This document shows, one piece after another, positions 13,901-16,501 of a stretch of 16,501 bases of DNA. Origin of the DNA: CAZDDI01 sp964504195 (lineage in GTDB: Bacteria > Chloroflexota > Anaerolineae > B4-G1 > SLSP01); NCBI GenBank assembly GCA_964504195.1, contig CAZDDI010000081.1:1-16501 (forward strand). The letters are read 5' to 3'. How positions within the stretch are numbered: position 1 is the stretch's first letter; each line of letters opens with the position of its first letter. A program made the position numbers and the translations under genes. The notes below the pieces were generated by a model. That model did no database searches and was not told the origin of the DNA. It was given only the letters and a program-made list of their open reading frames with translations.

Positions 13901-16180
13901 ATTCACCCACACGGGAGCACCCGTTTTATGAACGTAGCGCTTTTCGAGTGCGTATGTTTCAATCTCGCCGACTAACATACGATTAACTAAACTTACATCT
14001 GTATCCAAATCTTCAGCATAAGTAATATCCTGGAATTTAAGCGTTAGTAATTCTTCCCGTGGATAGCCAGTAATCTCACACAGTCTGTCATTCACCCGCA
14101 GGAGCTGCCCATCGAGTGCTGTATGACTCATGCCTACGGCTGCTTGCTCAAAGGTGCTCCGATAACGTACCTCGCTCACGCGCAGCTGTTCCTCGGCTTC
14201 CCTACGGAAAGTGACATCACGAGCGATAGCATAGGTGATGCCTCGTTCTGGAATGGGGTGTGAGACCCAGTTGATCCAGCAGTAGCTACCGTTTTTACGG
14301 CGATAGCGATTTTCAAAATTGATGACTTTTTCACCCCGTTGCAGCTTTTCCACGACGATGGCAGCAGTTGCAGCCACATCATCTGGGTGCGCGAAATCGA
14401 GGAAGGAACTTGCCAGCAATTCTTCTTCCGTATAGCCTAGCGTGCGGCTAAAGGCGGGATTGACCTTGAGGAAGCGGTTCGTGTTGATGTCGGCGATACA
14501 GATCATGTCTAGCGACATGGTGAAAATCTCATAGAGTTCTTCCTGTGTGCGTTTACGCTCGGTGATGTCTTCAGTAAAGCCCAAGAAACGTTCAGCATTG
14601 AGTTGTACGGCAGAAACAGTCTTGTAGTGAATACTGCCATCTTTGTGAACAAAGGGGAATTCCCCTTTGGCATAACCCTCACGTTTGACCTGCGCAAAAT
14701 GCCCCAGCGCGGCTTCGTAAGCTTCGAGCGGGATCAAGTCGGTCACGGCCATTTTGAGCAACTCGGCCTCGGTATACCCTGTGATTTGGCTGGCAGCCGG
14801 ATTGATCTGCACATAGTTTCCCTGCGCATCTGCAACAAAGATGCCGTAGGGAGCGTGTTCGATATAGCCGCGATGCTTGGACTCGCTGGTCTTCAAGGCG
14901 TGCTGGGCTTCCAGCTGTTCTGTGATATCGCGCCCTACGCCCACCAACCCGATGACATCACCATCTTCATCATAGAGGGGCGAGAGAACGGTCTGGTAAG
15001 TGCGGGGTATGTATACATCGGGCAATGTCCACTCGTAGGTAACACGCTCCCCGGCCAGAGCGCGTTGATTGGCTGCCGCATGTTGCGTGGCGATTTCAGT
15101 ATCCCAAATATCGCGCGGGGTTTTACCGATGAACTCGTCGAGCGTGAGCGCCTCAGTCTCCGGCCAGTTCCCGTAGACGCCGGTATAACGTTGTTGTAAA
15201 TCCAACGTAAATACCAGATCATCCATTGAGTTGACCAAAGTGCGGAAACGGGTCTCGCTTTCCTGGAGCCTTTGCGTGGCATGCTGCCGTTCTTCTTCTG
15301 CTTCAATAGTATGCAACGCAAAAGCTATATCGCCAGCCAATTCTTGAAACAAGTCGAGCTCTTCAATGTTGCGGGTGAGCTCTTGCGGGAGGGTGACGGT
15401 AATCATGCCATAAAATTGCGCGTTATGTTCAAGGCGCGCCAGAAGCCGTCCCGTTTCTTCGGCCTGCGGCGGGAAAGCACATTCTACACAGGTGCAAGTA
15501 ACATCATCCACCACTTGCACTATAGCTGAAGCGAAACTATTGTGTTGCCAACAGGCGGGTATCTCGCCTTGCCGCAATCCTGCAATGAATTTCTCAAAGT
15601 TGCCCGGTACGCCGGCCTGGTGCGCTTGCAATACTTGTCTCTCAGCATTAAGCGTTACCACCCACACGCTGTGATAGCCGCGAGTCTCCACCAGACACTC
15701 GCAAGCGCGTGACAACAGCTGTGTGACATCTTTCTCCTGCGTGATGAGCTGGTTTACATTGCGAATCGCCCGTAGCACAAGGTTGAGATGCGCAACTTGT
15801 TGCTCCATCTGGTACTTGTAGAAGGCAATTTCGATGACGCTGCTGAGTTCTTTAACGCCAAAAGGTTTGACCAAATACCCGAAAGGGGTGGTGATTTTGG
15901 CCCGCTCAACCGTCTCTTTGTCAGCATAGGCTGTCGTGTAAACCAGGGGAATGGTACTAACCGCGCGAATCTGCTCTGCCGTTTGTACACCATCCAACTC
16001 CCCTTTAAGGCGGATGTCCATCAAAACCAAATCGGGCGGCGTTTCAGCAATTTGGCGCAATGCTTCCACGCCATTATCCACGGGTGGGGCGACATCGTAC
16101 CCCAGAATTTTGAGGTGATTTTCGATGCTGCGGGCAACAATCAAATCATCTTCTACAATAAGGATTTTGCGTTTCGTCAT
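10958..16180 (-). CDS. Giant soluble hybrid sensor histidine kinase (REC-GAF-PAS x4-GAF-PAS x3-GAF-HisKA_3-HATPase)
   Basis: The ATG at 16180 has GGAG seven bases upstream and starts directly with the receiver motif (MTKRKILIVEDD), giving 1740 residues; a TTG at 16195 is less likely. Approximate domains: receiver 3-120 (D11, D12, phosphoacceptor D55, T83, K105); GAF-like 147-295; PAS 307-426, 430-545, 547-665 and 666-792; GAF-like 795-968; PAS 969-1090, 1093-1220 and 1220-1344; GAF 1350-1515; HisKA_3 from about 1530 with the phosphorylated His1545 in ARELHDETG; and a HATPase with Asn1656 in ALTNVARH, DNGIG at 1683-1687 and GLLGMRER at 1700-1707. PAS units end in DITERK-type linkers. No membrane segment is found, so it senses cytosolic signals. 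The N-terminal receiver suggests input from another kinase; output goes to the overlapping NarL-type regulator. PAS4 and PAS6 are near-duplicates, and Cys210, Cys229, Cys231 and Cys234 form a cluster. Confidence 0.95.
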   Translation of the reverse strand: MTKRKILIVEDDLIVARSIENHLKILGYDVAPPVDNGVEALRQIAETPPDLVLMDIRLKGELDGVQTAEQIRAVSTIPLVYTTAYADKETVERAKITTPFGYLVKPFGVKELSSVIEIAFYKYQMEQQVAHLNLVLRAIRNVNQLITQEKDVTQLLSRACECLVETRGYHSVWVVTLNAERQVLQAHQAGVPGNFEKFIAGLRQGEIPACWQHNSFASAIVQVVDDVTCTCVECAFPPQAEETGRLLARLEHNAQFYGMITVTLPQELTRNIEELDLFQELAGDIAFALHTIEAEEERQHATQRLQESETRFRTLVNSMDDLVFTLDLQQRYTGVYGNWPETEALTLDEFIGKTPRDIWDTEIATQHAAANQRALAGERVTYEWTLPDVYIPRTYQTVLSPLYDEDGDVIGLVGVGRDITEQLEAQHALKTSESKHRGYIEHAPYGIFVADAQGNYVQINPAASQITGYTEAELLKMAVTDLIPLEAYEAALGHFAQVKREGYAKGEFPFVHKDGSIHYKTVSAVQLNAERFLGFTEDITERKRTQEELYEIFTMSLDMICIADINTNRFLKVNPAFSRTLGYTEEELLASSFLDFAHPDDVAATAAIVVEKLQRGEKVINFENRYRRKNGSYCWINWVSHPIPERGITYAIARDVTFRREAEEQLRVSEVRYRSTFEQAAVGMSHTALDGQLLRVNDRLCEITGYPREELLTLKFQDITYAEDLDTDVSLVNRMLVGEIETYALEKRYVHKTGAPVWVNLTVSLLRDEAGTPVYFISVIEDINMRKRAEQHLVALNEAARAMEAVLSPAAIFMAVAETLQTLGMHCAIYRVEAPQQILSTQYASYSATELARIETLTGIQLHNYHVSIADSPLYDIATNKQSAIFIDDGPAMLRDIFPPAIHSVIETLCHELNAFRFIVAPLSLEGYIPALFAVLSDTLREEDLPAVTAFANQVAAAWHKAELYQSLQEREATLSSILSAAPIGIGLVIDRIIKWSNEGLQRMLGYTAAELDGQSSQRLYPCQEEFERVGREKYALITQYGTGGTETQFQCKDGRILDILLRSTPLNPQNLLEGVTFTALDITERKSAEAALRESEARYRGIFEQAAVGISHAGLDGRFIRVNQQFCTMLGYTHEEMLTLHYHEITPPEDQEPDRLLGEQLLRGEIQTFSLEKRYIHKNGSLFWVNITVSLQRTFSGAPEYYIAIIEDITERKLAEAALRQSEARYRQLFKEMLNGFALHEIICDAHGKPMDYRYLEVNPAFEKILGLHVEEIVGKTVLELLPNTEPYWIEQFGTVALLGEPKRFENYSQSLERYYAVSAFSPQLGQFAVVVEDVTERKRAEDNLTQRAYELQVLNQAGQVLTESLDLQETLHMITFHITNLLVVEATSLVLLDKVQNELCFAAASGVGADVVLGQCLPADQGIIGWVVQHGEPLWVPDVSQDPRWFDKFDQEANFVTRSILCVPLRTKDGIIGAMEAINKERGTFTQEDVWLLSSLAGPAATAIENAQLFEQLEQNRIQLQDLSRWLVEMQEAERAHIARELHDETGQILSYFLLRLSMLEREAHQPEAIVARAQELVEMTEGILEGIHRLAMNLRPADLDVLGLVATLERHVAQYQQQHGITAQFETLGLGHARLPEEMETALYRIAQEALTNVARHAQATQVDVLLTRRDGLIVLIVEDNGIGFATEEENVRGRLGLLGMRERARMLGGNLIIESRPEIGTTIAAEVPYAPADSDR
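12527..12904 (-). repeat. Kinase PAS6 segment, internal duplicate of PAS4
   Basis: This is the counterpart of 13805-14185. The flanking linkers are also similar at DNA level: the words CTTCGGC and CTTACGCTCAGTGAT recur near 12530-12556 and 12908-12934, which could let PAS units recombine. Confidence 0.65.
13805..14185 (-). repeat. Kinase PAS4 segment, internal duplicate of PAS6
   Basis: Residues 666-792 share with residues 1093-1220 the sequence FEQAAVG(M/I)SH..LDG...RVN, then LEKRY(V/I)HK and VN(L/I)TVSL in the same order and spacing. The counterpart lies at 12527-12904. This shows that the sensor array expanded by duplication. Confidence 0.7.
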
Positions 16181-16199
16181 ACTCAAACTCCACAAGTAG

Positions 16200-16266
16200 T
16201 TGCATTATGTGTAAGAATGCAATACTGCAAAAGCAACCCTGCACTACGCTCAAAATGTAGCGCAGG
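16200..16266 (-). promoter_or_regulatory. Leader hairpins upstream of kinase gene
   Basis: Two dyads lie in the presumed leader. One is a perfect 7-base pair TTGCATT/AATGCAA (16200-16206, 16216-16222), close to the ribosome-binding site. The other is a 10-base stem with one wobble (16238-16247 with 16257-16266, loop 16248-16256). They could be an operator, a translational control or chance; no known riboswitch is recognised. Confidence 0.4.
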
Positions 16267-16283
16267 ATTATGAATTTTAAGAA

Positions 16284-16312
16284 ATTAATCCGTAAATAAG
16301 GTTTTGTGTCAA
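16284..16312 (-). promoter_or_regulatory. Candidate promoter of the kinase-regulator-protease operon
   Basis: On the minus strand a perfect TTGACA (complement of 16307-16312), a 17-base spacer and ATTAAT (complement of 16284-16289, 4 of 6) precede the kinase ATG by about 100 bases. The -35 is ideal and the -10 moderate. It would give a leader of roughly 97 bases. Confidence 0.45.
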
Positions 16313-16354
16313 GTTGGTCATTCTAAAAATACAATGATACCCTCTATCCCCCTG

Positions 16355-16395
16355 CCCCCTTTCTCCCGCTTGCGGGAGAAAGGGGGGATTTTTTT
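16355..16395 (+). terminator. Perfect 15-base hairpin with T-run
   Basis: Arms at 16355-16369 and 16372-16386 are perfect complements (CCCCCTTTCTCCCGC with GCGGGAGAAAGGGGG), with a 2-base loop, followed by seven T at 16389-16395. It has the form of a plus-strand intrinsic terminator, but no plus-strand gene lies upstream in the window. It is also the first of three hairpins in a row and may belong to a repeat family. Confidence 0.55.
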
Positions 16396-16397
16396 GT

Positions 16398-16435
16398 GGG
16401 GTTTTGGGGCGGCGAAGCCGCCGCCCCAAAACCCC
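16398..16435. repeat. Perfect 16-base hairpin
   Basis: GGGGTTTTGGGGCGGC (16398-16413) pairs exactly with GCCGCCCCAAAACCCC (16420-16435) across a 6-base GAAGCC loop. It is the second of three consecutive GC-rich stems. Confidence 0.7.
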
Positions 16436-16446
16436 GTTATTCTTCT

Positions 16447-16483
16447 CCCCCTCCCCACGCCGCTGCGCGGCGGGGGGAGGGGG
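16447..16483. repeat. 17-base hairpin with one mismatch
   Basis: Arms 16447-16463 and 16467-16483 pair with a single mismatch across a 3-base TGC loop. The right arm runs into further G-runs (16487-16491, 16493-16496). It is the third of three consecutive stems and may continue beyond the window. Confidence 0.7.
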
Positions 16484-16501
16484 CCAGGGGGTGGGGCAAA
16501 A

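Overview
The window looks like a stretch of chromosome from a moderately GC-rich bacterium, most likely a member of the Chloroflexota (Anaerolineae-like). This placement is inferred from three things: the gene content, including a very long REC/GAF/PAS histidine kinase and tandem CBS-ACT proteins; the intergenic patches built from short repeats of the CGTACTGCGTA, GTGAAACGTGA and AGACCTGGC type; and the GC-rich hairpins at the right end. No rRNA, tRNA or CRISPR array is visible.

Positions 1-213 are a mobile-element scar. A transposase gene on the minus strand keeps only its N-terminal ~53 codons and is cut by what looks like the end of a second insertion sequence reaching in from the left edge. 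After a gene-free stretch comes a plus-strand block. It holds a zinc-ribbon membrane protein (632-1330), a xanthine phosphoribosyltransferase with an extraordinary lysine-rich C-terminal tail (1452-2285), and GMP synthase guaA six bases later (2292-3833). xpt and guaA form a compact purine-salvage/GMP pair. After an intergenic repeat patch, a rubrerythrin-like ferritin-fold protein (4102-4611) and leucyl aminopeptidase pepA (4632-6131) form a second pair, closed by a strong terminator at 6204-6244.

Positions 6388-8912 hold a nucleotide-sensing set: two tandem paralogous CBS-CBS-ACT proteins, a small YfcE-type metallophosphoesterase two bases after the second, and a stand-alone cyclic-nucleotide-binding domain protein with its own good promoter.

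From 8921 to the right end the coding strand reverses. A 1740-residue soluble hybrid histidine kinase (REC, GAF-like, 4 PAS, GAF-like, PAS x3, GAF, HisKA_3, HATPase) overlaps a NarL/LuxR-type response regulator by 26 bases. A Nal1-like trypsin-fold serine protease follows. The three read as one operon. It starts from a candidate promoter near 16284-16312 and ends at a minus-strand terminator at 8921-8960. The last 150 bases contain three consecutive long GC-rich hairpins and a G-quadruplex-capable tract.

The two strongest leads are these. First, the Xpt-Lys-tail gene has an internal ATG with a near-perfect Shine-Dalgarno exactly at the domain border, so one gene may make both an enzyme-tail fusion and a free histone-H1-like protein. 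Second, the multi-sensor kinase/regulator/protease operon has a kinase that carries a cysteine cluster in its first sensor region.
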